Origin: Alcaligenaceae bacterium UBA6179
Lineage (GTDB): Bacteria; Pseudomonadota; Gammaproteobacteria; Burkholderiales; Burkholderiaceae_B
Reading direction: 5' to 3'
DNA length: 22,683 nucleotides
NCBI GenBank assembly: GCA_002422175.1
Contig: DITR01000003.1
Span: 1 to 22,683 of the forward strand
In this document: in pieces, positions 1 through 8,436 of the stretch
How positions within the stretch are numbered: the stretch's first letter is position 1
How the letters are laid out: every line of letters starts with the position of its first letter
Position numbers and translations under genes: made by a program
The notes under the pieces: model-generated
The model's input: only the letters and a program-made list of their open reading frames with translations
What the model was told of the DNA's origin: nothing
Databases searched by the model: none

Positions 1-1
1 G

Positions 2-1795
2 ATTCATCACGTTATTTTGCAAGGTTCCGGTACGGTTGAAATACCTTTTTTCTATTTGCAAGAAAACGGTCAAAGCTCAGTGAAACGTCATGTCTTTGAA
101 GGCGTTATGCCTAATTTAGAACGACGTTATCGTGAGTCTGAACTAGGCGCTGTGCGTGAAGAGCTTAATAAACAAAGGGTGCAAATCGTATGCCCTGATT
201 GTCAGGGGTCACGCATCGGTAGTGTGGCACGTCACGTGCTCATTGAAGATCGCGCCATTCATCAAGTCGAAGCCATGCCACTTTCAAAATGCTTGCAATG
301 GTTTGAAGCGCTAAAATTAGCGGGTGCACGGCAAGAAATCGCTGAACGTATTGTGAAAGAAATTAGCTCGCGCCTTAAATTTCTTAATAACGTTGGGCTG
401 ACTTACCTTTCTTTAGATCGACGTGCTGACACCATATCGGGGGGCGAGGCGCAACGTATTCGACTGGCGAGTCAAATTGGTTCAGGCTTAACGGGTGTGA
501 TGTACGTTTTAGACGAGCCCTCAATTGGGTTGCATCAACGCGACAACGATCGTTTAATTCATACCCTGCAACACTTGCGTGACTTAGGTAATAGCGTCAT
601 CGTGGTCGAGCATGACGATGACATGATTCGACAAGCTGATTGGGTGGTTGATATGGGCCCCGGTGCCGGTGAGCACGGCGGTTTTATCGTAGCGCAAGGC
701 ACCCCTGATGACATCTGCAAGCACCCTGATTCCATAACGGGTCAATACCTTAGCGGTCAACGCCGCATACAAAGCGCGCAATATCGCCCTGTCACAGACG
801 ACACACCACGACTCGAAGTACTAGGCTGTTCGGGCAACAACTTAAAGTCGGTTGATTTACGCATACCTGTGGGTCGCTTTGTTTGCATCACGGGTGTTTC
901 GGGTTCCGGAAAATCAACTTTAATTAACGACACGCTAGCGATTGCAATGGCACGAGCACTTCATCGCGCCCACGCCGAACCCGCCCCCTTTAACGACATA
1001 CGCGGCCTCAACCTATTTGACAAAATCATCACCGTCGACCAAAGCCCAATCGGTCGAACACCCCGTAGCAACCCAGCCACCTACACCGGCTTATTTACCC
1101 CCATGCGCGAACTGTTTGCGGAAGTACCCGAAGCTAAAATTCGTGGCTATGACCCGGGGCGTTTTAGTTTTAACGTCAAAGGCGGTCGTTGTGAAAGCTG
1201 TCAAGGCGATGGCGTGGTTAAGGTTGAAATGCATTTTTTACCTGACGTTTATGTCATGTGCGATACCTGTCAAGGTAAACGTTACAACCGAGAAACCCTT
1301 GAAATTCGCTATCGTGGGTTAAACATTCACGATGTACTTGAGTTGACGGTTGAGGCAGCCTTGGCATTTTTTGAAGCTGTGCCCGCCATACAACGCAAGC
1401 TAAAAACTCTACTTGATGTCGGCTTATCTTACATACGACTTGGGCAAAGTGCCACCACGCTCTCGGGGGGCGAAGCACAACGCGTCAAACTCTCTCTGGA
1501 ACTGTCTAAGCGTAGTACTGGGCAAACGCTTTTTATTCTTGATGAACCCACCACAGGGCTGCATTTTCAAGATATCTCAATGCTACTTGAGGTATTAAAT
1601 CAACTGGTAGCCGCCGGCAATACAGTCGTGGTAATTGAGCACAACCTCGATGTCATCAGAACTGCTGATTGGGTCATTGATTTAGGGCCAGAAGGCGGCG
1701 ACGGTGGTGGGCAGATTATTGCACAGGGCCCACCCCAAACCATTGCCAACACGTTAGCCAGTTTTACCGGTCAATACTTACTTAAAGCCAGCTAA
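2..1795 (+). CDS. uvrA: UvrABC system protein A, 5'-truncated by window edge
   Basis: UvrA is the damage-sensing ATPase of nucleotide excision repair; it dimerises, scans DNA and loads UvrB. The frame is open to the left edge with no start, so about 597 residues of a roughly 940-residue protein are present and the first Walker A region and first zinc module lie outside. Visible in order: a CPDCQGSR zinc-module motif (nt ~191), the first ABC signature SGGEAQR (nt ~438) with its LDEPSIGLHQRD Walker B/D-loop, the second Walker A GVSGSGKST (nt ~891), the SPIGRTPRSNPATYTG block, the C-terminal zinc finger CESCQGDG...CDTCQGKRYN (nt ~1190-1285), the second signature LSGGEAQRVKL and LDEPTTGLHF. All key residues are intact. 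The stop overlaps the convergent exported-protein gene by 18 nt. Identity is certain. Confidence 0.98.
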   Translation: MHHVILQGSGTVEIPFFYLQENGQSSVKRHVFEGVMPNLERRYRESELGAVREELNKQRVQIVCPDCQGSRIGSVARHVLIEDRAIHQVEAMPLSKCLQWFEALKLAGARQEIAERIVKEISSRLKFLNNVGLTYLSLDRRADTISGGEAQRIRLASQIGSGLTGVMYVLDEPSIGLHQRDNDRLIHTLQHLRDLGNSVIVVEHDDDMIRQADWVVDMGPGAGEHGGFIVAQGTPDDICKHPDSITGQYLSGQRRIQSAQYRPVTDDTPRLEVLGCSGNNLKSVDLRIPVGRFVCITGVSGSGKSTLINDTLAIAMARALHRAHAEPAPFNDIRGLNLFDKIITVDQSPIGRTPRSNPATYTGLFTPMRELFAEVPEAKIRGYDPGRFSFNVKGGRCESCQGDGVVKVEMHFLPDVYVMCDTCQGKRYNRETLEIRYRGLNIHDVLELTVEAALAFFEAVPAIQRKLKTLLDVGLSYIRLGQSATTLSGGEAQRVKLSLELSKRSTGQTLFILDEPTTGLHFQDISMLLEVLNQLVAAGNTVVVIEHNLDVIRTADWVIDLGPEGGDGGGQIIAQGPPQTIANTLASFTGQYLLKAS

Positions 1796-2446
1796 ACGCG
1801 CAGCATGAGATGCCTGTGTAGAGCACGTTGAACTGGCGACGATAGGCACGGTGCTTTGGCATATTTGAAATCGCTCAAACGAACGCATATCAACCGCTTG
1901 GTTCAAAGGCAAGGTCGCGAGTAAAGTGCTTTTTTCAGGCCAAAAAGCCCACTGCATATCAATGCGGCTTGCTTGACTACACATACCTAAGTTTTGCTCA
2001 TTACAAGCGCCTATGACTGCTTTAAGTGCCGATGCGGCGTCGGCATAACCACACACAACCGCCTCGCCACGATTCACCCCACCTTGCTCAACCGTACCTT
2101 GCTCAACAGATAAATAAGCCAGCCACCCGGGGGCACATGTTGCATGAATATTGCCAGCTGGCGTCAGTTCGTTTTGAGTTGGTACGAACAACAATTGGCA
2201 ACCCCCACCACGCGCCATCTTTGTGCAAACCTGAACAATAGACAGCACAGTTACAGACTGCACCGATTGAGTTGTTGATATGGACGGGGTATTAACCGTT
2301 TGAATAGACGAAGGTTGCGCCACGGCATTTAACGAAGCGGTTGCGCTCAATACCCATGCCACTGTTACAACACTTGCACGAAATAATTGATGCAATTGGA
2401 TGGTTTTTTTTAATAATGATAACAATCTATATGTCACAGTATTCAT
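1778..2446 (-). CDS. Hypothetical exported protein with eight cysteines
   Basis: I do not recognise a named gene. The 222-residue product starts with a basic n-region, a hydrophobic stretch (about residues 24-40) and a likely signal peptidase site after AVA (A43/Q44), so it should be periplasmic or secreted. All eight cysteines (74, 83, 104, 132, 148, 156, 196, 208) lie in the predicted mature part, which suits up to four disulfides. The A-rich CGYADAASAL...GACNE...MCS stretch recalls Cys-containing DUF4189-like repeats, but that is only an impression. The ATG at 2446 is preferred over the in-frame TTG at 2452: a GAGGGG ribosome site inside the end of dgt precedes it. It starts 2 nt after the dgt stop, so it is probably coupled to dgt. 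Its 3' end overlaps uvrA by 18 nt. Confidence 0.8.
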   Translation of the reverse strand: MNTVTYRLLSLLKKTIQLHQLFRASVVTVAWVLSATASLNAVAQPSSIQTVNTPSISTTQSVQSVTVLSIVQVCTKMARGGGCQLLFVPTQNELTPAGNIHATCAPGWLAYLSVEQGTVEQGGVNRGEAVVCGYADAASALKAVIGACNEQNLGMCSQASRIDMQWAFWPEKSTLLATLPLNQAVDMRSFERFQICQSTVPIVASSTCSTQASHAARLAGFK

Positions 2447-2448
2447 GT

Positions 2449-3585
2449 TCAAAACCCCTCTTCAATTTGAAATAAGCGTCGGTATTCAAGCACGGCATAA
2501 CGGTCAGTCATGCCGGCAATATAGTCAGCAATTGCTCGCGCTTGCTCAGTTTGACCTTCGCGGCGGTAATCTTCTGGAAGTAATCGTGGTTGATCAATAA
2601 ATGCTTCAAATAACTCTCGGACAATGCGCTGTGCTTTGCTTGTCATTCGCAAAACACGATAATGACGATAAAGATTTTGTAACAAAAACTTTTTTAGCTG
2701 ATCAGCCTCTTCACGCATTTGGGGAGAAAAACGCACCAATGGTTCACATTGCCGCGCCGCATCAGCATGCGCCGGGTTGGCCGATTGAATACGCTCAGTG
2801 GTTGTGCGCGTTAAATCAATAATTAATGTGTTGATCATTTGACGTATGGTTTCAGACACAAGGCGACGCTCTTCAAGGCCAGGCCAACGGTGTAAAACTG
2901 ATTCATAATGGCGCGCAAAAAAGGGCACACTCATTAATTGTGTCAGTGTTATGAGACCCGAACGTAGACCATCATCAATATCGTGATTGTTATAAGCAAT
3001 TTCGTCAGCCAAGTTTGCTAACTGCGCTTCGATCGAAGGCTGTGTACGATCAATAAAACGCTTTCCCACATCACCCAATTGCTTGGCATGATTTAGCGAG
3101 CAGTGCTTCAAAATACCTTCTCGCGTTTCAAAAGTAAGATTTAAGCCATCAAACCCTGGGTAACGCTCTTCAAGCGTATCGACCACCCGCAAGCTTTGCA
3201 AGTTGTGCTCAAACCCACCCGCTTGGGGCGCGTACTGATTCATACATGCATTCAGTTCATCTTGACCCGCATGACCAAAAGGTGTGTGACCTAGGTCGTG
3301 CGCCAAGGCAATCGCCTCGGTTAAGTCCTCATCAAGTTGTAAGCTGCGTGCTAAGACACGTGCAATTTGTGCCACTTCAAGCGAGTGGGTTAACCGGGTT
3401 CGAAACCAATCGCCTTCGTGATTAATAAACACTTGGGTTTTGTATTCCAATCGTCTAAAAGCATTGGCATGAATAATACGATCGCGATCACGTTGATATT
3501 CACTACGATTAGAGGGTGGCGTCTCGGGGTAAAGGCGCCCACGTGTGTGCTCTGGGTCACTGGCATAGGCTGCACGAAGACGCAT
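2449..3585 (-). CDS. dgt: Deoxyguanosinetriphosphate triphosphohydrolase-like HD protein
   Basis: This 378-residue HD-domain enzyme belongs to the dGTPase family, which hydrolyses dNTP to deoxynucleoside plus triphosphate in the cytoplasm. The metal site is visible: H67 (THSLEVAQ), H96-D97 in ALAHDLGHTPFGHAG, and D194 in NLADEIAYNNHDIDDG. The N-terminal YQRDRDRIIHANAFRRL block is typical. The length matches the shorter dGTPase-like proteins common in non-enteric bacteria rather than the roughly 505-residue E. coli Dgt, so the exact substrate preference is uncertain. An AGAGG ribosome site lies 5 nt before the ATG. It begins 24 nt after the aroKB stop and its stop lies 2 nt before the following exported-protein gene, which implies one transcript. 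Confidence 0.93.
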   Translation of the reverse strand: MRLRAAYASDPEHTRGRLYPETPPSNRSEYQRDRDRIIHANAFRRLEYKTQVFINHEGDWFRTRLTHSLEVAQIARVLARSLQLDEDLTEAIALAHDLGHTPFGHAGQDELNACMNQYAPQAGGFEHNLQSLRVVDTLEERYPGFDGLNLTFETREGILKHCSLNHAKQLGDVGKRFIDRTQPSIEAQLANLADEIAYNNHDIDDGLRSGLITLTQLMSVPFFARHYESVLHRWPGLEERRLVSETIRQMINTLIIDLTRTTTERIQSANPAHADAARQCEPLVRFSPQMREEADQLKKFLLQNLYRHYRVLRMTSKAQRIVRELFEAFIDQPRLLPEDYRREGQTEQARAIADYIAGMTDRYAVLEYRRLFQIEEGF

Positions 3586-3599
3586 GAAGACCTCTCTTT

Positions 3600-3619
3600 T
3601 TAATCTGTATTAATCTGTA
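3600..3619. repeat. Perfect 10-bp tandem duplication at the aroKB stop codon
   Basis: TTAATCTGTA occurs twice back to back. On the coding (minus) strand this reads TACAGATTAA twice, the first copy carrying the last two sense codons and stop of aroKB and the second lying in the 24-nt spacer before dgt. It looks like a simple slippage duplication. The duplicate stop is not in frame with the first. Confidence 0.7.
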
Positions 3620-5304
3620 AAGTATGCATTTAAAACAGCCTTAACGTGCTCGAGATCTGCAGGAATGACCTGCGCCTGCCCTATCTTTGGCATCACCACA
3701 AAATGAATGGTGCCTGCCTGTGATTTTTTATCGCCCCGCATATGTGTGAGCCACTCTTCTGTGCCTGATAAACGAGGTGCCTGAGTCGGGCAACCTATGT
3801 CAGCAACAATTTTTTCAACTCGTTTGACATCGGTTGCACTCATGCCAGCAACTTTAGACGACAGGGCGGCAGCCATAATCAAACCACAACCCACCGCTTC
3901 ACCATGTAACCATTGGCCATAACCGAGGCCTGCTTCGATGGCATGGCCAAACGTGTGGCCTAGATTCAAGATTGCCCTTTGCCCAGCCTCACGTTCATCG
4001 GCCGATACAACTTGGGCTTTAAAGGCACATGAACGCCTAATTGCTTCACCAAGTAGCGCCGGGTCACGCGCCTTAAGGGCCGTTGCATTGTGCTCACACC
4101 AGGCAAAAAAGTCAGCATTCATAATCAAACCATACTTCACAACTTCAGCCAAGCCCGCAGAAATTTCTCGGTCAGGCAAGGTTGACAGAACGTCGGTATC
4201 GATCTCAACCGCTATGGGTTGATAAAATGCACCAATCATATTTTTACCCAACGGGTGATTAACGGCAGTTTTACCACCCACGGAAGAGTCAACCTGCGCC
4301 AATAGCGTAGTGGGCACCTGTATAAACCGAATGCCTCGCATATAAACCGCTGCCGCAAAACCCGCCATATCACCGATAACGCCTCCACCTAACGCCACAA
4401 TCACTGCACGGCGATCAAGCTGTGCCGCCAGCATTTGGTCAAAAATAGTATTGAGCGTCGCCCAATCTTTATATGACTCGCCATCTGGCAAACTGATGGT
4501 GAGGGTTTTAAAACCTTTGGCTTGAATCGATTGACGTACCCGCTCACCATATAGCTGATCGACTACTGGGTTTGTCACCACAACAACGCGGGTCGCGTCA
4601 GCCGGAATACTCTCGCCCACATAATCGAGCCTGCCTGGGGCAATATGTATGGGGTAATGGCCACCTGGTGTGGCAACGTCTACGGTATGCATGGATCGAG
4701 TTCCGTTTGGAAATGTAAAGCGGGCAGAAGTATTCAAATCTGGCCCTATTAAGGGGTTAAAACCCTGCGACGCTTGAGACAATTTAAATTGGTGAACACG
4801 CTCTATCAATTCTTGAACAACCGCTGAGACAGTTGATGAGCCCGTATCTAAAATAATATCAGCGACCGACTCATAAAATGGCTCACGCTCTCGCAACAAG
4901 CGCTTAAGGGTTGCACGCGGGTCACCTGTGGCCAGTAAGGGCCGGTTGCGATCGCGGGCTGTGCGCCTATAGAGATCTTCAACAGATGCGCGTAAATAAA
5001 CGACCAAACCACGTTGTTTTAAGACGGCTCGATTTTCGGGTGCAATAATGGCACCCCCGCCTGTCGCTAAAATTAGGCCAGGCGTTTGGCTCATTTCATC
5101 TAAAACCTGAGATTCGCGCTTGCGAAACCCTATTTCGCCCTCAATTTCAAAGACAACAGGTATGCTCACCCCGCATCGCGCCTCGATTTCATGGTCAAGG
5201 TCGACAAATGTTCTATGCAGGGTACGAGCCAGGTTTTTACCAATTGTGGTTTTACCTGACCCCATCATGCCAACAAGAAATATTGAAGGTTCGTCATAAT
5301 TCAT
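3610..5304 (-). CDS. aroKB: Bifunctional shikimate kinase / 3-dehydroquinate synthase (AroK-AroB fusion)
   Basis: One uninterrupted frame encodes two shikimate-pathway enzymes, steps 5 (kinase) and 2 (dehydroquinate synthase). Numbering from the ATG at 5304: the AroK part (about 1-175) has Walker A GMMGSGKTT (12-20), shikimate ligands D35/D37 and R61, GGG (82-84) and the RNRPLL lid segment. A linker of about 30 residues follows. The AroB part begins near M205 with the NAD site GGGVIGDMAGF (306 on) and zinc ligands E387 (AEVVKYG), H450 (NLGHTFGH) and H467 (LHGEAV). Both active sites look complete. A GTG at 5331 would add nine residues; I prefer ATG because GTG has no ribosome site. The ATG at M205 (nt 4692) has GGAA 8 nt upstream, so separate AroB could also be made. 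First gene of aroKB-dgt-orf222; divergent from ponA. Confidence 0.95.
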   Translation of the reverse strand: MNYDEPSIFLVGMMGSGKTTIGKNLARTLHRTFVDLDHEIEARCGVSIPVVFEIEGEIGFRKRESQVLDEMSQTPGLILATGGGAIIAPENRAVLKQRGLVVYLRASVEDLYRRTARDRNRPLLATGDPRATLKRLLREREPFYESVADIILDTGSSTVSAVVQELIERVHQFKLSQASQGFNPLIGPDLNTSARFTFPNGTRSMHTVDVATPGGHYPIHIAPGRLDYVGESIPADATRVVVVTNPVVDQLYGERVRQSIQAKGFKTLTISLPDGESYKDWATLNTIFDQMLAAQLDRRAVIVALGGGVIGDMAGFAAAVYMRGIRFIQVPTTLLAQVDSSVGGKTAVNHPLGKNMIGAFYQPIAVEIDTDVLSTLPDREISAGLAEVVKYGLIMNADFFAWCEHNATALKARDPALLGEAIRRSCAFKAQVVSADEREAGQRAILNLGHTFGHAIEAGLGYGQWLHGEAVGCGLIMAAALSSKVAGMSATDVKRVEKIVADIGCPTQAPRLSGTEEWLTHMRGDKKSQAGTIHFVVMPKIGQAQVIPADLEHVKAVLNAYFTD

Positions 5305-5351
5305 ACCGACATTATCCCATTGCTTGGCCACTCAGCGTAAAATTCAGGGTA

Positions 5352-7754
5352 ATGAGCAAAATTACCCATCACCGCGCAAGCGACGACAACGATTCGTCGC
5401 CTCCTAGCAGCCCTTGGTTGATAAGGCTGTTTTTTAAACTGATTCTGCTTGGTTTAGGCTTGGCTACAGCAGGCTTATTGTTAGCCTCTATTGCCGTTTC
5501 TATCGCTTGGCCTAACTTGCCAGATCTCAACGCCATGACCGATTACCGGCCTAGAGTTCCCCTTCGGGTTTTCACGGCTGACAAAGTGTTAATTGGTGAG
5601 TTTGGTGAAGAACGTCGCAACGTGTTGCGTTTTAGCGAGTTTCCCGATGTATTGAAATCAGCCGTATTATCAGCTGAAGATGACCGTTTTTATCAGCACG
5701 GTGGCATTGACTTTATGGGTGTAGCCCGTGCGGGTTTAGCCAACTTGATGGCCATGTCTAAAACTCAGGGGGCCAGCACCATCACCATGCAGGTGGCGCG
5801 TAATTTTTATCTTTCATCTGAAAAAACCTGGTCAAGAAAATTCTATGAGTTATTACTCACCTTTAAGATTGAGGCGAGCTTAAGTAAAAATCAAATTTTA
5901 GAGCTCTATCTCAATCAAATTTACCTCGGCCAGCGGTCTTACGGTTTTTCTGCAGCAGCGCGTACATACTTTGGTAAACCGGTATCTGAACTCACTGCGT
6001 CTGAAGCTGCCATGCTAGCAGGCATTCCTAAAGCCCCTTCTCGCTTTAATCCTATTTCAAACATCGAGCGTGCAACCATTCGGCAGCGCTATGTATTAGG
6101 CCGCATGCAGTCTCTGGGTTATTTAACTGAAGCGGAATATAAAACAGCGCTTACAGCGCCCATCGTTTTAAGATCGGGCCAAAGCGGGCCAAGAGGTGGC
6201 TACGCTGTGAATGGCGAATATGCATCTGAGTTAGCGCGTCAATTGATGTTCTCTTTATATGGTGAAGACATCTATTCACGTGGTCTGAACGTTTACACCA
6301 CTATTTTGGCGAAAGACCAAGAAGCCGCCTGGTCATCATTGCGGGCAGGCGTTCTTGATTACACCCGCCGTGCCCGCTACCCTGGGCCTGAAGACCGCAT
6401 CAAATTACCCCCCGGTATTGAAAACAACCCCTCGCAGTTTGATGATATTTTTGATGATGTGCTTGACAAGCACCCTGATGCAGTCGGTTTTATGACTGCA
6501 ATCGTCTTGTCAGCCAGCCCAACTGAAGTCAAGTTGGCCCGCAATTCTGCTGAAATCATTACTATTAATGATAAAAAAGCCTTGGCGATTGTGGCGCGTT
6601 CGCTTAACCCCAAAGCATCGGCTACCGAACGCATTGACCGGGGCTCAGTGGTTTACATCAACAAAGACCAAGGTCAATGGGAAATTTTAAATCTGCCAGA
6701 AGTACAGGCGGCGTTTATTGCTTTAACACCACAAGATGGTGCCATACGCGCCATGGTCGGTGGGTTTGATTTTTATCGCGGTAACTTTAACCGTGTCACG
6801 CAAGCGTGGCGCCAACCGGGTTCAGCCTTTAAGCCGTTTATTTATGCTGCTGCGCTAGAGCGGGGTTTAACACCCGGTACCGTCATTTCAGATCAACCCT
6901 TTTCTTTAACGGCTGCTCAAACGGGTTCAAACAAAGATTGGAATCCTAAAAACTATGGTGGTGATTACGAACAGTCGTTAACCATGCGTGAAGCCATTGC
7001 ACGCTCTAAGAACATGGTGTCTATTCGTATTTTGCAGGCTATTACGCCCCAATATGCACAAGACTACATTACACGGTTTGGTTTTGATCGTGCAAAACAC
7101 CCTGCCTATTTACCCATGGCATTGGGCTCAGGGGCGGTTACACCGATGCAATTGGCCACAGGTTTTGCTGTGTTTGCCAATGGGGGTTATCGCGTCACAC
7201 CCTTTTTAATTGATCGTGTTACCGACTCTGAAGGCAAATTGCTCATGCAAGCCCGCCCAACTATTGCGGGTGATATTGCAGCACGTGCCATTGACCCACG
7301 CACTGTATACGTAATGGACGATTTATTACGTGGGGTCGCCACCAGCGGCACAGCTGCCAAAGCACGCCAGGTTCTTAAGCGCGATGATATTGCAGGCAAA
7401 ACGGGTACCACTAACGATTCAGTTGATGCCTGGTTTGCGGGCTATACGCCAAACTTAGTTGGGGTAGCTTGGTTAGGCTTTGACCAACCTAAGTCTCTTG
7501 GTACACGCGAGACTGGCGGTGGGGCAGCCCTACCGATTTGGCTGGGTTACATGCAAGAAGCGCTTAAGGCCTTTCCAGTACAAAAGCGCGGCATGCCCCC
7601 TAGCGGCCTTATAATAGAGGGTAACAATATGTATTTCAGCGAATTCCCCCCCGGGCAAGCCGTTACCCGAGTTGGTATTGACGAAAAACCTGCATCGACA
7701 GACGCGATTGGTGACTTAATCAACAGTTTTAGTGGCAATAAACCATCTAATTAG
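5352..7754 (+). CDS. mrcA: Penicillin-binding protein 1A (class A bifunctional peptidoglycan synthase)
   Basis: Also called ponA. The 800-residue protein polymerises lipid II and crosslinks peptidoglycan at the outer face of the inner membrane. It has a short cytoplasmic tail, one transmembrane segment (about 23-52), and a GT51 transglycosylase domain with catalytic E109 in SAEDDRFYQH, QGASTITMQVARN and a complete EASLSKNQILELYLNQIYLG block. An OB-like insert precedes the transpeptidase domain, which has S491-x-x-K (GSAFKPF), S552-x-N (SKN) and K683-T-G (GKTGTTND). The frame stays open 144 nt upstream, but the extra residues read through the antisense of aroK; the ATG at 5352 with AGGGT just before it fits the family N-terminus. 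Only 47 nt separate it from the divergent aroKB start. The expected pil/hof operon is missing there. Confidence 0.96.
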   Translation: MSKITHHRASDDNDSSPPSSPWLIRLFFKLILLGLGLATAGLLLASIAVSIAWPNLPDLNAMTDYRPRVPLRVFTADKVLIGEFGEERRNVLRFSEFPDVLKSAVLSAEDDRFYQHGGIDFMGVARAGLANLMAMSKTQGASTITMQVARNFYLSSEKTWSRKFYELLLTFKIEASLSKNQILELYLNQIYLGQRSYGFSAAARTYFGKPVSELTASEAAMLAGIPKAPSRFNPISNIERATIRQRYVLGRMQSLGYLTEAEYKTALTAPIVLRSGQSGPRGGYAVNGEYASELARQLMFSLYGEDIYSRGLNVYTTILAKDQEAAWSSLRAGVLDYTRRARYPGPEDRIKLPPGIENNPSQFDDIFDDVLDKHPDAVGFMTAIVLSASPTEVKLARNSAEIITINDKKALAIVARSLNPKASATERIDRGSVVYINKDQGQWEILNLPEVQAAFIALTPQDGAIRAMVGGFDFYRGNFNRVTQAWRQPGSAFKPFIYAAALERGLTPGTVISDQPFSLTAAQTGSNKDWNPKNYGGDYEQSLTMREAIARSKNMVSIRILQAITPQYAQDYITRFGFDRAKHPAYLPMALGSGAVTPMQLATGFAVFANGGYRVTPFLIDRVTDSEGKLLMQARPTIAGDIAARAIDPRTVYVMDDLLRGVATSGTAAKARQVLKRDDIAGKTGTTNDSVDAWFAGYTPNLVGVAWLGFDQPKSLGTRETGGGAALPIWLGYMQEALKAFPVQKRGMPPSGLIIEGNNMYFSEFPPGQAVTRVGIDEKPASTDAIGDLINSFSGNKPSN

Positions 7755-7781
7755 CCTGATGACACGCTGGTCACACCTCAT

Positions 7782-8111
7782 TTAAATTTTAACTTTTATC
7801 TCATGGCCCGTCGCAGCAGAAAAGATCTGTGACAGGGCTTCGTGCATCACTAAGCCACCCCGTGTATCTTTCCAGTGCTGACCATCAAAGGCGTAATGAA
7901 AGCCGCCACTCGGTGCGGCGACCCAAATTTGTTGCATAGGGGCTTGGCTATTGATCACCACAGGCGTTGTATTGTCAAACATCAAACTTAAAACGTTTGC
8001 TTCGCGTTTCGCATCAACATCAACGTCTAAGCGTTCAAACCAATCATCAACTTGTAGCTCTAATGCGTCTAAAATGCTTTTTACGCGGTTATCAAATTCT
8101 GTATCAGTCAT
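7782..8111 (-). CDS. cyaY: Iron-sulfur cluster assembly protein CyaY (bacterial frataxin)
   Basis: The 109-residue cytoplasmic protein binds iron and modulates IscS-dependent Fe-S cluster assembly. The family fold is recognisable: an acidic first helix rich in D/E (residues about 3-33, DTEFDNRVKS...VDDWFERLDVDVD), then the strand block VLSLMFDN, PMQQIWVAAPSGGFHY and the W-K-D-T-R-G segment near residue 80. The length is normal. The open frame extends 15 codons upstream, but the ATG at 8111 has AGGA 9 nt before it and gives the canonical N-terminus. It converges on ponA with a 27-nt gap that holds no clear terminator, and diverges from lptM. Confidence 0.92.
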   Translation of the reverse strand: MTDTEFDNRVKSILDALELQVDDWFERLDVDVDAKREANVLSLMFDNTTPVVINSQAPMQQIWVAAPSGGFHYAFDGQHWKDTRGGLVMHEALSQIFSAATGHEIKVKI

Positions 8112-8143
8112 TTCGTTTTTCCTGTCATTTACCGGAGCTTGAT

Positions 8144-8398
8144 GTGGGTTTATCAAATCAAAAGCGTGTCATGTGTTTTATCACGATATCAGTGTTAGGC
8201 TTTGCCATGCTAGGTGGTTGTGGTTTTAAAGGGCCTTTATATTTGCCGCCCCCACCTGATACCCTCAGTAAACAACCTCAAAGCTCATCTGGTCAATCAC
8301 CTTCACAAACCTCTGGGCAAACGGGAACAGAAGTATCGCCGTATTCGCCATTTCCTCAAGAAAACCCCTCGCTTGAGCCTGCACCCCGCGTTATGTAA
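8144..8398 (+). CDS. lptM: Small lipoprotein LptM (LPS translocon maturation chaperone)
   Basis: LptM (formerly YifL) is a small outer-membrane lipoprotein that assists disulfide maturation and assembly of the LptDE lipopolysaccharide translocon. The diagnostic CGFKGPLYLPPP follows a lipobox LGGC; C26 would be the lipidated first mature residue. The remainder is a low-complexity P/S/Q/T-rich tail, with 84 residues in all. I chose GTG at 8144: it has GGAG 7 nt upstream and gives an n-region with K7-R8 before the hydrophobic core. The downstream ATG at 8171 has no ribosome site and leaves a signal peptide without positive charge. The gene lies 38 nt upstream of lysA, an arrangement widespread in proteobacteria, and diverges from cyaY. 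Confidence 0.88.
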   Translation: MGLSNQKRVMCFITISVLGFAMLGGCGFKGPLYLPPPPDTLSKQPQSSSGQSPSQTSGQTGTEVSPYSPFPQENPSLEPAPRVM

Positions 8399-8436
8399 TA
8401 AATAATTTAACGACTCGTCATATTAAAGAACAGAAC

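Noticed and set aside
942..1322. 126-codon open frame within uvrA (+1 frame)
   Set aside because: It lies wholly inside the well-conserved UvrA frame, lacks a ribosome site, and its product is low complexity; a shadow of uvrA.
5208..5351. 48-residue N-terminal extension of PBP1A
   Set aside because: The extension is antisense to the conserved AroK Walker A region and resembles no PBP1A N-terminus; the start at 5352 has a ribosome site and gives the expected tail-plus-anchor layout.
7967..8143. Longer N-terminus for the LptM frame
   Set aside because: The extra residues are antisense to cyaY and would bury the lipoprotein signal peptide internally.
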